DNA of 64,000 bases from Acinetobacter sp. NIPH 2699 (GTDB taxonomy: Bacteria; Pseudomonadota; Gammaproteobacteria; Pseudomonadales; Moraxellaceae). Position numbers and translations under genes: made by a program. The notes under the pieces are model-generated. The model searched no databases. It was not told where the DNA came from and saw nothing but the letters and a program-made list of their open reading frames with translations. The stretch spans positions 343,138 to 407,137 of the forward strand of contig NZ_JAKZGL010000001.1 in the NCBI RefSeq assembly GCF_022549355.1, read 5' to 3'. The stretch's first letter is position 1; every line of letters begins with the position of its first letter. This document shows positions 25,383 through 34,068 of this stretch, piece by piece.

Positions 25383-26594
25383 ATGTCCAGTCATCAATCA
25401 GTGATCCACCCCCAAGTACAACTGATTTCAAATGATCAGCAGGCAATCAATGCTGCCTATCAAGTTGCTGACTTTGCATTAGAAGAAAGAAATCACCGCG
25501 ATCAAAATCGTATTTTACCAACGGAACAAATCATTGCGTTTAGCCAAAAAGGTTTAGGAGGCGTTCGTGTTCCGCAACAATATGGTGGTGCATTTGTATC
25601 GAATAAAACTTTGGCGCATGTGTTTCGCATTTTAAGTAAGGCCGATGCCAATGTCGGGCAAATTCCACAAAACCAATTCGGTCTATTAAATTTTATTAAT
25701 ATCACAGGTTCAGAAGCACAAAAACAGTTTATCTATTCAGAAATTCTTGCAGGCAAACGTATTGCCAATGGTGGTCCTGAGAAAAATTCCAGAGATACCA
25801 AAGCTATCCAAACCACTTTACGCCTTGAAAATGGCAAATATTTTTTAAACGGTGAGAAATTCTACTCTACTGGCACCAGCTTTGCGGACTGGTTAGCGAT
25901 CCGAGCACAGCATCCAGAGGGTTATACCGTTTTGGCAATCATTGCTCGACATGCAAATGGTGTCGAAGTGATTAATGACTGGAATGGCTTTGGTCAACGT
26001 ACCACTGCCAGTGGAACAGTCAGACTCACCCAAGTAGAGGTTGATCCAGCCTTATTTTTTGATGAGCGAATCATTGCCGATACCCCAAATGTTCGCGGTG
26101 CTTATTCTCAGCTTTTACAAGTTGCAATTGATGTCGGTATTGCTGAGGCAGCCTTTGACGACACCTTATCCAGTATCCGTAAAGCACGCCCGATTATCGA
26201 CTCTGGCGTAGAAAAAGCCAGTGAAGAACATTACACCCTACATGAAGTTGGCAAACTGAATATCTTACTTGATGCAGCCATTTTATTACTGGATGACGCA
26301 GCCGAGTATTTGGATGAACTGGATCAAGTCACAGAGATTTCTGCTGAACAAGCGGCTAAAGCATCCATTCTGGTTGCCGAAGCAAAAATTTATGCCAATG
26401 ATGCAGCACTACATATCTCTGAAAAACTACTTGAACTTGGTGGCAGCCGAGCGAGCTTGAGTCAACACAACCTAGACCAGCATTGGCGCAATGCCCGTGT
26501 GCATACCTTGCATGATCCTGTGCGTTGGAAGTTTCATGCGATTGGTGACTATTACCTCAATGGTACGCACCCCGCCCGCCATGCTTGGATTTAA
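25383..26594 (+). CDS. SfnB-type acyl-CoA-dehydrogenase-like flavoprotein (1)
   Basis: A 403-aa member of the acyl-CoA dehydrogenase fold related to SfnB and DszC, reduced-flavin-dependent enzymes used in sulfur acquisition. An N-terminal helical domain (GLGGVRVPQQYGGAFV) is followed by a beta domain (YFLNGEKFYSTGTSFADWLAI; NDWNGFGQRTTASGTV). The C-terminal helical domain ends with GGSRASLSQHNLDQHWRNARVHTLHDPVRWK-type sequence, diagnostic of this subgroup. It is the first gene of a six-gene run. The exact substrate is unknown. Confidence 0.85.
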   Translation: MSSHQSVIHPQVQLISNDQQAINAAYQVADFALEERNHRDQNRILPTEQIIAFSQKGLGGVRVPQQYGGAFVSNKTLAHVFRILSKADANVGQIPQNQFGLLNFINITGSEAQKQFIYSEILAGKRIANGGPEKNSRDTKAIQTTLRLENGKYFLNGEKFYSTGTSFADWLAIRAQHPEGYTVLAIIARHANGVEVINDWNGFGQRTTASGTVRLTQVEVDPALFFDERIIADTPNVRGAYSQLLQVAIDVGIAEAAFDDTLSSIRKARPIIDSGVEKASEEHYTLHEVGKLNILLDAAILLLDDAAEYLDELDQVTEISAEQAAKASILVAEAKIYANDAALHISEKLLELGGSRASLSQHNLDQHWRNARVHTLHDPVRWKFHAIGDYYLNGTHPARHAWI

Positions 26595-26607
26595 GGAGTA
26601 AATGATC

Positions 26608-27831
26608 ATGACCTCATATCAAGAGTTACAAGGCTTCGCCAAATCCAATTTTCAGCCTGCCCATGTGATTAAAACGGATGCAGAAGCTTTAGAAATCGCA
26701 ACAGAATTGAGCCAACAATTCAAACAAAATGCGGTTGAACGTGATGCCAACCGAACACTACCTTTTACAGAAATCGAAGCATTTAGTCAGTCAGGCTTAT
26801 GGGCAATCACAGTACCAAAACAATATGGCGGTGCTGAGGTTTCGAGCTTAACCGTTGCCAAAGTAATTGCATTATTCAGTGGGGCTGATGGCTCAATTGG
26901 TCAGATTCCGCAAAACCATTTTTATGCCTTAGAAGTTTTACGCAATACAGGCACAGAAGATCAAAAGCAGCGACTTTATCAAGAGGTGTTACAAGGTGCT
27001 CGCTTTGGTAATGCCCTTGCCGAGTTTAAAACACGTACCTCTGCGCATAAGCAAACAACCATTGAGGCAAGTGAAAAAGGCTATCTCATTCAGGGTGAAA
27101 AGTTTTATTGCACAGGCAGTTTATTTGCCCATCGTATTCCTACGCTGGTCGTTGATGAAACAGGACGTGAATTTCTGGCTTTCGTACAAAGAGACAGCCA
27201 AGGCTTAGAACTGATTGATGACTGGTCTGGCTTTGGTCAGCGAAATACGGGCAGTGGTACAGTTAAATTTAATCAAGTTTTTGTTCAAAAAGATGATGTG
27301 ATTCCATTTGATACAGCATTTAAACAACTGTCTTTGGTTGGACCATTTGCGCAAATAATGCATGCCGCCATTGAAGTCGGGATTGCCCGTGCTGCCTTTG
27401 AAGAAACACTGCAACGTGTTCGTGTGGCTCGTCCATGGATTGATGCCAATATCGAATCCGCTACCCAAGATCCATTAACACTGTCTGAGTTGGGTCGTGT
27501 TGCAACCGATGTCAAAGCCAGCGAACTATTACTGAAACAAGCTGCCCGATCCATTGATGCCGCTAAAGAAAATCTGAATGCTGAAACTCTGGCAAAAGCC
27601 TCGATTGATGTGGCAAAAATTCGTGCGCATAGTACTGAAACCGCATTAAAAGCTGCATCTAAACTGATTGAACTGGCAGGTAGTCGCGGTAGCCAACGCT
27701 CAGATGGCTTAGATCGTTATTGGCGTAATGCTCGTGTGCATACCCTACATGATGCGGCACGCTGGAAATACTATTTTATTGGCAATTACGTCTTGAATGG
27801 CATTCTGCCACCACGTCGGGGGACTTTGTAA
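26608..27831 (+). CDS. SfnB-type acyl-CoA-dehydrogenase-like flavoprotein (2)
   Basis: A 407-aa paralogue of the preceding protein with the same layout: AITVPKQYGGAEVSSL, GYLIQGEKFYCTGSLFAHRI, DDWSGFGQRNTGSGTV and the terminal SRGSQRSDGLDRYWRNARV. It probably arose by duplication and has diverged well beyond recent tandem copies, so the two may have different substrates or form a hetero-oligomer. The ATG at 26608 is preferred; an ATG two codons upstream is also possible. Its stop overlaps the next start (TAATG). Confidence 0.85.
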   Translation: MTSYQELQGFAKSNFQPAHVIKTDAEALEIATELSQQFKQNAVERDANRTLPFTEIEAFSQSGLWAITVPKQYGGAEVSSLTVAKVIALFSGADGSIGQIPQNHFYALEVLRNTGTEDQKQRLYQEVLQGARFGNALAEFKTRTSAHKQTTIEASEKGYLIQGEKFYCTGSLFAHRIPTLVVDETGREFLAFVQRDSQGLELIDDWSGFGQRNTGSGTVKFNQVFVQKDDVIPFDTAFKQLSLVGPFAQIMHAAIEVGIARAAFEETLQRVRVARPWIDANIESATQDPLTLSELGRVATDVKASELLLKQAARSIDAAKENLNAETLAKASIDVAKIRAHSTETALKAASKLIELAGSRGSQRSDGLDRYWRNARVHTLHDAARWKYYFIGNYVLNGILPPRRGTL

Positions 27832-29243
27832 TGAATCAAAGTGCCCCAAAACAAATCTTGCTGAATGCCTTTGATATGAACTGTGTGGGTCATATCAATC
27901 ATGGGCTATGGACACATCCTCGAGATCAGTCACATCGTTTTAATGAACTGAATTATTGGACGGAACTGGCTCAGACCTTAGAACAAGGTTTATTTGATGG
28001 CTTGTTTCTGGCTGACATTACAGGAGTTTACGATGTCTATCAAAATGGCATTGACCTGACCTTAAAAGAGTCTATTCAACTGCCAAGCCATGACCCCTCT
28101 ACCCTGATTTCAGCAATGGCGCTGGTGACTCAAAACCTGAGCTTTGGTGTGACCGTCAACCTCAGCTATGAACATCCTTATCAGTTTGCACGGCGTTTTG
28201 CCAGTCTCGATCACTTAACTCGTGGTCGTTTGGGCTGGAATATCGTCACTGGCTATTTAGACAGTGCTGAACGCTTAATTGGGCAGAAAGGCTTAAAAGA
28301 CCATGATGCCCGTTATGATCAGGCAGAGGAGTTTTTACAGCTTTGTTATAAATACTGGGAAGGTTCTTGGGAAAATGACGCACTAAAGAAAGACAAACAA
28401 CAGCGTATTTTTACTGATCCCAACAAAGTCCACTCGATTGATCACCAAGGGCAATATTATCAAAGTCAGGGCGTGTTTCAGGTTGCGCCATCTGTGCAAC
28501 GTACCCCAACTTTATTTCAGGCAGGTGCTTCCCCGAAAGGCCTACAGTTTGCGACGCGTCATGCAGAATGTATTTTTATTGGCGGTGATCAACCTGAAAA
28601 GATTCGTCAGCAAGTCACTAAAATTCGGCAACAAGCCACACAACAAGGTCGTCATGAAGATGACATTAAAATCTTTGTCGGCATTACCGTTGTGGCCGCA
28701 GAAACCCATGATCTCGCCCAGCAAAAGCTCAATGAATACAGCCAATTTGCCAGCCCTGAAGCAGGCTTGGCACATTATGCAAGTTCAGTCGGTATTGATC
28801 TGGCGAAGTTTGCCGATGATGAAGCGATTCCTTATCAAAAGAGCAATAGCATTGCCTCAGTCAATGAAAAGTTTAAAGAGCAACGTATTAGCAAAAATGA
28901 TCTAAAAGCACAGCATGTTTTAGGTGGCCGTTATCCCCTGATTGTGGGGAGTGGTGCTGAAGTTGCTGAATATCTAATTGATTTAATAGATCAAACAGGC
29001 ATTGATGGTTTTAACCTGACCCGCACCGTTGCACCTGAATCACATCATGACTTTATTCGACTGGTGATTCCAGAATTACAGCAACGCGGACGTTATAAAA
29101 CTGAATATGCAACAGGCTCTCTACGCAACAAACTTTTTGCTCAGGGCGATCATTTAGCGGCAAATCATCCTGTACATCAGTTCCGATGTCGCACACATAC
29201 CCCTACAAATAACTTGAAAATAATTGAAGACATAAGCGCTTAA
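27831..29243 (+). CDS. NtaA/SnaA/DszA-family flavin-dependent monooxygenase
   Basis: A 470-aa bacterial luciferase-like (LLM) TIM-barrel monooxygenase using FMNH2. Family features visible are QILLNAFDMNCVGHINHGLW, LFDGLFLADITGVYDVY, TVNLSYEHPYQFARRFASLDHLTRGRLGWNIVTGYL and FQAGASPKGLQFATRHAECIF. Members oxidise sulfones, aminopolycarboxylates or similar compounds. With two SfnB-like partners it plausibly releases sulfur from an organosulfur compound. A reductase supplying FMNH2 is not encoded nearby. Confidence 0.87.
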   Translation: MNQSAPKQILLNAFDMNCVGHINHGLWTHPRDQSHRFNELNYWTELAQTLEQGLFDGLFLADITGVYDVYQNGIDLTLKESIQLPSHDPSTLISAMALVTQNLSFGVTVNLSYEHPYQFARRFASLDHLTRGRLGWNIVTGYLDSAERLIGQKGLKDHDARYDQAEEFLQLCYKYWEGSWENDALKKDKQQRIFTDPNKVHSIDHQGQYYQSQGVFQVAPSVQRTPTLFQAGASPKGLQFATRHAECIFIGGDQPEKIRQQVTKIRQQATQQGRHEDDIKIFVGITVVAAETHDLAQQKLNEYSQFASPEAGLAHYASSVGIDLAKFADDEAIPYQKSNSIASVNEKFKEQRISKNDLKAQHVLGGRYPLIVGSGAEVAEYLIDLIDQTGIDGFNLTRTVAPESHHDFIRLVIPELQQRGRYKTEYATGSLRNKLFAQGDHLAANHPVHQFRCRTHTPTNNLKIIEDISA

Positions 29244-29267
29244 CTTTTTAAAATATTGGAGAAAAAC

Positions 29268-30098
29268 ATGGCTCAAACAACTTCTAAAAGATGGCTTGGC
29301 ATCGGTCTCGTCATTGCTGCCCTAATCATTGCTTTATTTATTTGGAATAAACAAAGACAAAGTAATAACAGTGAATTGGTGATTGGTATCAGTCCCTCTT
29401 TTGCTCATCCTTTGCAAGCTGCTGTGGACGAAGCCAAGCAACAAGGTTTGAATGTCAAGCTGGTGGAATTTTCTGACTGGAATACCCCAAACATCACCTT
29501 AAATCATGGCGACATTGATGCAAACTTTTTTCAGCATCAGCCCTTTTTAGATAATGCGATTAAGGAAACTAACTTTAAATTAAAATCCTTTGCTGCTGGT
29601 GCAGCTTCACATGTCGGATTATATTCAAAAAAATATAAAAGCTTTGATGAACTTCCAAATGGTGCAAACGTTGCCATTCCCAATGATCCTGTAAATCAAG
29701 GTCGTGCCTTACTGCTTTTGCAACAAGCTCAATTAATTGAACTACAAGACAGCAATAATCATCTCTCTGCTTTAAAAGATATTACTGCCAATCCTAAAAA
29801 CTTAAAATTTGTTGAAGTCGAAGGTCCGCAAACTGCCCGTGCCATTGATGATGTCGATTTAGCCTTTGGCTATCCACATTATTTACGCCTTGCGAAAACG
29901 GCTGATCCTGAAAGTGCGTTATTGTTTGATGACAATACCAATAAACGTTATGCCATTTTATTTGTGGTTCGTGATGACTATCAGGACAAAGATCATAAAT
30001 TACAAAAATTTGTCGATATTTATCAAAACTCAGCAAAAGTTAAAGCGGCTCTAGATGAGGACTTCGGCTCAAAACTTTGGTTTCCTGGTTGGAAATAA
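29268..30098 (+). CDS. MetQ/NlpA-family substrate-binding protein, membrane-anchored
   Basis: A 276-aa ABC-transporter binding protein of the MetQ/NlpA fold: VIGISPSFAHPLQAAVDEAKQQG, FQHQPFLDNAI, VAIPNDPVNQGRALLLLQQA and AFGYPHYLRL. MetQ proteins are usually lipoproteins. Here the N-terminus (LGIGLVIAALIIALFIW) has no lipobox cysteine and looks like an uncleaved anchor. TTGGAG gives a good ribosome site for the ATG at 29268. Followed directly by MetN- and MetI-like genes. The ligand may be methionine or an organosulfur compound, since the operon also encodes oxygenases. Confidence 0.85.
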   Translation: MAQTTSKRWLGIGLVIAALIIALFIWNKQRQSNNSELVIGISPSFAHPLQAAVDEAKQQGLNVKLVEFSDWNTPNITLNHGDIDANFFQHQPFLDNAIKETNFKLKSFAAGAASHVGLYSKKYKSFDELPNGANVAIPNDPVNQGRALLLLQQAQLIELQDSNNHLSALKDITANPKNLKFVEVEGPQTARAIDDVDLAFGYPHYLRLAKTADPESALLFDDNTNKRYAILFVVRDDYQDKDHKLQKFVDIYQNSAKVKAALDEDFGSKLWFPGWK

Positions 30099-30106
30099 GG
30101 AGAACA

Positions 30107-31180
30107 ATGATGGTGAGTTTTGGTTCACAGGTTGATTTTTCAGTCCCACATCTGAAAATACGGGGTTTAAATAAGTTTTATGATGTTCAGGGACAACGCT
30201 TACATGCATTAAAAGAAATCAATCTAGATATTCCTACAGGTCAGGTTGTCGGTATTATTGGGAAAAGTGGTGCAGGAAAATCGTCGCTATTACGCACACT
30301 GAATGGTTTAGAGTCGATTGATACAGGCAGTATTTTAATCCATCAACACAATATCGCTGAGCTGAGTCATGCGGAACTGATCAAAACTCGCCAAAAAATT
30401 GGCATGATTTTCCAGCACTTTAACCTCATGTCAGCGAAAACCGTCTCGGAAAATGTAGCACTTCCGCTGCGTATTGCAGGTTATGAAAAAGCTGCAATTG
30501 AGCAACGTGTCAATGAAGTGCTTAGTCTGGTTGGATTACAAGATAAATTGCATGATTACCCTGCTCAACTCTCTGGTGGTCAAAAACAACGTGTTGGCAT
30601 CGCACGAGCGTTGGTGTCTCATCCTGAAATCTTACTCTGCGATGAAGCTACTTCGGCACTTGATCCTGAAAGTACCGCCAATATTCTGGCCTTATTGAAG
30701 CAAATTAATCGTGATTTGGGCTTAACCATTGTCTTGATTACCCATGAAATGCAGGTCATCCAAGAAATTTGTGATCAGGTGGTGGTCATTGATCAAGGTG
30801 AAATTGTGGAATCAGGTCAAGTTTGGTCAGTATTCTCAAATCCACAGCAACAGATCACACAGGAGTTACTCAATTTAGAACAGCTCAATCTACCATTTGA
30901 ATTAAGTAAAACGATTGATCAACACAGTACCCATCAAATCTTAAAGCTAAAATATGTCAGTGAATCCAAATCTGTTCCTGACCTATACGAGTTGCTTAAC
31001 TTCTTTAACAGTCCAGTTCAGGTCTATCACAGCCAAATTGGCACCATTCAACAACATACCATTGGGTCATTCGTCATCGGGATTTCTAATCTTGAATTGG
31101 ATGTAAAAAACATAAGCACAAAACAACATCATGCAATTACGCAACTTGAGGTGATCGGTTATGCCAAACCAACTCATTGA
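30107..31180 (+). CDS. MetN-type ABC transporter ATP-binding protein
   Basis: A 357-aa ATPase that powers the adjacent permease. Walker A (GKSGAGKSS, about residue 53), Q-loop, signature LSGGQKQRVGIARAL, Walker B ILLCDEATSALDPES and the H-loop THEM are present. A C-terminal region of about 100 residues matches the NIL regulatory domain that senses methionine in MetN. The start is one of two tandem ATGs after AAGGAG. It overlaps the permease gene by 20 bp. Confidence 0.9.
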   Translation: MMVSFGSQVDFSVPHLKIRGLNKFYDVQGQRLHALKEINLDIPTGQVVGIIGKSGAGKSSLLRTLNGLESIDTGSILIHQHNIAELSHAELIKTRQKIGMIFQHFNLMSAKTVSENVALPLRIAGYEKAAIEQRVNEVLSLVGLQDKLHDYPAQLSGGQKQRVGIARALVSHPEILLCDEATSALDPESTANILALLKQINRDLGLTIVLITHEMQVIQEICDQVVVIDQGEIVESGQVWSVFSNPQQQITQELLNLEQLNLPFELSKTIDQHSTHQILKLKYVSESKSVPDLYELLNFFNSPVQVYHSQIGTIQQHTIGSFVIGISNLELDVKNISTKQHHAITQLEVIGYAKPTH

Positions 31181-31820
31181 TCTGCTCCTGACAGGCACGA
31201 CAGATACCTTAGTCATGGTGGGTGTCTCTGCTATTTTCGCTTTCTTGATTGGCTTACCCATCGCTTTAGTTCTGGTCAGTACCTCTGATTTTGGTATTTA
31301 TCCATCCAAAAAAATTAATCAATCCTTGGGTTGGGTGATTAATATTACCCGTTCAGTTCCCTTTCTGATTTTAATGGTGGCAATGATTCCATTGACCCGC
31401 TGGATTGTCGGAACGAGCTATGGTGTATCAGCAGCAATCGTACCTTTAACCATTGCTGCGATTCCATTTTTTGCTCGAATTGCAGAAGTGAGTCTACGCG
31501 AAGTGGATCAAGGTTTAATTGAAGCAGCACAAGCTATGGGCTGTAACCGCAAACAGATTCTTTGGCATGTGCTGCTTCCTGAAGCTTTACCCGGCATTAT
31601 CGCGGGTTTTACGGTGACCATTGTCACCATGATCAGTTCCTCTGCGATTGCAGGTGCCATTGGCGCAGGTGGTCTGGGTGATATTGCTTACCGTTATGGC
31701 TATCAACGTTTTGATATGCAAGTGATGTTGGCGGTGATTTTAGTGCTGATCGTGTTAGTCATGTTGATACAAAGCACAGGCGATCATATTGCCAAACAAC
31801 TGGATAAACGCAAAGTTTAG
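31161..31820 (+). CDS. MetI-type ABC transporter permease
   Basis: A 219-aa inner-membrane permease with about five membrane segments. The EAA coupling loop is visible as EAAQAMGCNRKQILWHVLLPEALPGI. The segment AGAIGAGGLGDIAYRYGYQRFD is characteristic of MetI. It is the last gene of the operon. No standard terminator follows; the MITE-like element begins 23 bp downstream. Confidence 0.92.
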   Translation: MPNQLIDLLLTGTTDTLVMVGVSAIFAFLIGLPIALVLVSTSDFGIYPSKKINQSLGWVINITRSVPFLILMVAMIPLTRWIVGTSYGVSAAIVPLTIAAIPFFARIAEVSLREVDQGLIEAAQAMGCNRKQILWHVLLPEALPGIIAGFTVTIVTMISSSAIAGAIGAGGLGDIAYRYGYQRFDMQVMLAVILVLIVLVMLIQSTGDHIAKQLDKRKV

Positions 31821-31842
31821 CTCCAAATTGATAATCCACGCA

Positions 31843-32110
31843 GGGGTCTATTGACAATTCATAAATCGTTTGCGTTGTAAACTAAAATGGAGCAGACGAG
31901 GCATGAAATGAAGAGAATAGCGAGACTATTTTCAAGTTTCATAACGAAGTCTGAGATCATTTTAGTTACAACCCATCGGGACAAGCGAGTTTTTTGCCAC
32001 TGCATTGTTGTGAGTCGCGCATTGAGAATGACTGAATTTTGCACCTCACGCCTGGCATCATCTAAAAAACACGCGTTGTCGCAAACATAGACGAAATGTC
32101 AATAGACCCC
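31843..32110. mobile_element. 268-bp MITE-like element with terminal inverted repeats
   Basis: The ends are exact inverted copies over at least 14 bp (GGGGTCTATTGACA ... TGTCAATAGACCCC), with further matches (TTC, TTTGCG) inside. It carries no credible gene. The interior can fold into two long imperfect hairpins. One runs from GTTGTAA(A)CTAAAATG at 31874 to CATTTTAGTTACAAC at 31972. The other runs from GTTTTTT near 31989 to AAAAAAC near 32070. A clear target-site duplication is not visible at the GGGG/CCCC boundaries. I cannot name the parental IS family. Confidence 0.7.
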
Positions 32111-32187
32111 AACCATGACCTGACTTTGTCATGGCTTTCATGTAAAATCAGCAACAATTTTTAAATAACACATTTGTGAGTGGTTTC

Positions 32188-33279
32188 ATGGGTTTTAATT
32201 GCGGTATTGTTGGTCTGCCAAACGTAGGTAAATCTACATTATTTAATGCATTAACAAAGGCAGCCATTGCTGCTGAAAACTTTCCGTTCTGTACCATTGA
32301 GCCCAATACAGGCATCGTTCCTGTACCCGATCCACGCTTAGATAAACTTGCTGCAATTGTAAAACCACAACGTATTCTGCCGACAACAATGGAATTTGTT
32401 GATATTGCAGGTTTAGTTGCTGGTGCATCTAAAGGTGAAGGCCTAGGTAACCAATTCCTTGCTAATATCCGTGAAACTGATGCAATTGCACACGTTGTTC
32501 GTTGTTTTGAAGATGAAAACGTGATTCACGTGAATGGTAAAATTGACCCATTAGACGACATCGCAACGATTAATACTGAACTTGCACTTGCAGACCTTGA
32601 TACTGTTGCAAAAGCGCTCTTGCGTTTAACAAAATCAGCAAAAGGTGGCGATAAAGAAGCGATTGCCACCAAAGCAGTCTTAGAAAAAATCCAACCATTA
32701 CTGGATGAAGGTAAACCAGCACGTGCGGCTGACCTTTCTGATGATGAACGTAAAGCTGTTCGTGGCTTTGGTTTAATGACGCTTAAACCAACCATGTATA
32801 TTGCCAACGTGGCTGAAGATGGTTTTGAGAACAATCCACATCTTGAAGCTGTACAAAAATTGGCTGCTGAAGAAAATGCGATTGTTGTACCACTTTGCAA
32901 CCAGATTGAAGCTGAGATTTCATTATTAGAAGATGAAGATCGTGCTGAGTTTTTAGAAGCCATGGGTATGGAAGAACCGGGCTTAAACGTGGTGATCCGT
33001 GCAGGTTATAAGTTACTTGGCTTACAAACTTACTTTACTGCGGGTGTACAAGAAGTACGTGCATGGACAGTAAAAGTCGGTGCTACAGCTCCTCAAGCGG
33101 CTGGTGTGATTCATACTGACTTTGAAAAAGGCTTTATCCGTGCAGAATGTGTCGCATACGATGACTTCATCCAATTCAACGGTGAAAATGGCGCGAAAGA
33201 AGCAGGTAAATGGCGTTTAGAAGGTAAAACATATATCGTTCAAGACGGCGATGTACTACATTTCCGTTTTAACGTATAA
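32188..33279 (+). CDS. ychF: Ribosome-associated GTPase/ATPase YchF (OLA1 family)
   Basis: An Obg-related P-loop NTPase that prefers ATP and binds ribosomes; implicated in stress responses. The 363-aa protein starts [20 protein letters not shown] (Walker A). It has [22 protein letters not shown] (G3 and switch) and a coiled-coil insertion, and ends in a TGS domain ([29 protein letters not shown]). The ATG at 32188 is the conserved start; the frame extends four codons upstream to a GTG. Confidence 0.95.
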   Translation: MGFNCGIVGLPNVGKSTLFNALTKAAIAAENFPFCTIEPNTGIVPVPDPRLDKLAAIVKPQRILPTTMEFVDIAGLVAGASKGEGLGNQFLANIRETDAIAHVVRCFEDENVIHVNGKIDPLDDIATINTELALADLDTVAKALLRLTKSAKGGDKEAIATKAVLEKIQPLLDEGKPARAADLSDDERKAVRGFGLMTLKPTMYIANVAEDGFENNPHLEAVQKLAAEENAIVVPLCNQIEAEISLLEDEDRAEFLEAMGMEEPGLNVVIRAGYKLLGLQTYFTAGVQEVRAWTVKVGATAPQAAGVIHTDFEKGFIRAECVAYDDFIQFNGENGAKEAGKWRLEGKTYIVQDGDVLHFRFNV

Positions 33280-33297
33280 ATCAGTTTTCTGATTTCC

Positions 33298-33332
33298 AAA
33301 CCGCCAATACTGACCTGTTGGCGGTTTTTTTT
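33298..33332 (+). terminator. Rho-independent terminator of ychF
   Basis: Stem ACCGCCAA/TTGGCGGT with a loop of about 10 nt followed by a run of T, about 20 bp after the ychF stop. Confidence 0.88.
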
Positions 33333-33348
33333 ATGCTTAAATTGGTAA

Positions 33349-33426
33349 TAGACTTCTTTCATAAATCCCTATTTCTCCCTGTGGAAGAAATACAAAGAGA
33401 GTGTCAATAATAATGAAAGAGGTCTA
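33349..33426. repeat. Small palindromic intergenic repeat, copy 1 (78 bp)
   Basis: The ends TAGACTTCTTTCAT and ATGAAAGAGGTCTA are inverted copies with one mismatch, each bounded by TA. Inside, TATTTCT pairs with AGAAATA, so the whole unit can fold into one long hairpin. It is homologous, in opposite orientation, to the unit at 61263-61362. It lies between ychF and the DUF962 gene, just after the latter's stop codon. Confidence 0.75.
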
Positions 33427-33428
33427 AT

Positions 33429-33962
33429 TTAAACAACCGTTTTGGCTTTCATATCCATTTCTGCACGTTTCGTCTGTGCTTCTTGCAAAATACGCTGATG
33501 TAATGCTTTGCGGAAACCGAGTAAGAACACAAACTCAGCCAAGACAAACAGTGGTCCAATCGCTAAACCAACCAAATCATCCACAAAAGCAGGTTTTTTC
33601 TTTTCAAAATAATGCCCAACAAATTGTAATAGCCAACCGACCACAAAAATACCAATACTTGCACCTAACCAGCTCCACATTGGTAAAGCTGCGATTTTTA
33701 CAGCAAATGGATAAACCAATACAAATAAAATCAGCATGAGTATGCCAAACAACTTATCGAGTGAAATATAGTAAATCGTACTTAAAACAATAAGCAGCAT
33801 AGCCAACGTTACTGAAAAACCTGATATATCTATGCCAGCACGAGCAGTTAAACATAAAATAGAGAAAACAATTAAAGGAATACCCACAAAATGGGTCACA
33901 ATATTATTTCGGTCTAAATGATAAGCAGCATATTGACTGAGTAGACGTTCCAAATTTGTCAT
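33429..33962 (-). CDS. DUF962 / Mpo1-like membrane protein
   Basis: A 177-aa protein with about four hydrophobic segments. The family hallmarks are DRNNIVTHFVGIPLIVFSIL near the N-terminus and LLQFVGHYFEKKKPAFVDDL in the middle; their histidines are the likely iron ligands. Yeast Mpo1, the best studied relative, is a 2-hydroxy fatty acid dioxygenase. Activity in bacteria is not settled. Single gene, with the small repeat immediately downstream. Confidence 0.85.
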   Translation of the reverse strand: MTNLERLLSQYAAYHLDRNNIVTHFVGIPLIVFSILCLTARAGIDISGFSVTLAMLLIVLSTIYYISLDKLFGILMLILFVLVYPFAVKIAALPMWSWLGASIGIFVVGWLLQFVGHYFEKKKPAFVDDLVGLAIGPLFVLAEFVFLLGFRKALHQRILQEAQTKRAEMDMKAKTVV

Positions 33963-34068
33963 TTCTCATTCCTCACAAAATTCGTTTATGCTGTTAATCT
34001 ATAAGGAATAGCGCCACGAAGTTGTCATGTAGCTGACAAATGGATTTATTATTAGTAAAGGAAATATT

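Noticed and set aside
28438..28905. 155-codon open frame inside the NtaA/DszA-like gene
   Set aside because: Same strand, different frame, fully inside a well-supported gene with clear family motifs.
31859..32090. Two overlapping about 61-67-codon frames in the gap after the metI-like gene
   Set aside because: They fall entirely inside the inverted-repeat element, on both strands, and mirror its hairpins; no ribosome sites or family features.
32526..32963. 145-codon Ser/Ala-rich frame antisense to ychF
   Set aside because: Composition is the usual reverse-strand by-product of a Glu/Ala-rich gene; ychF is certain.
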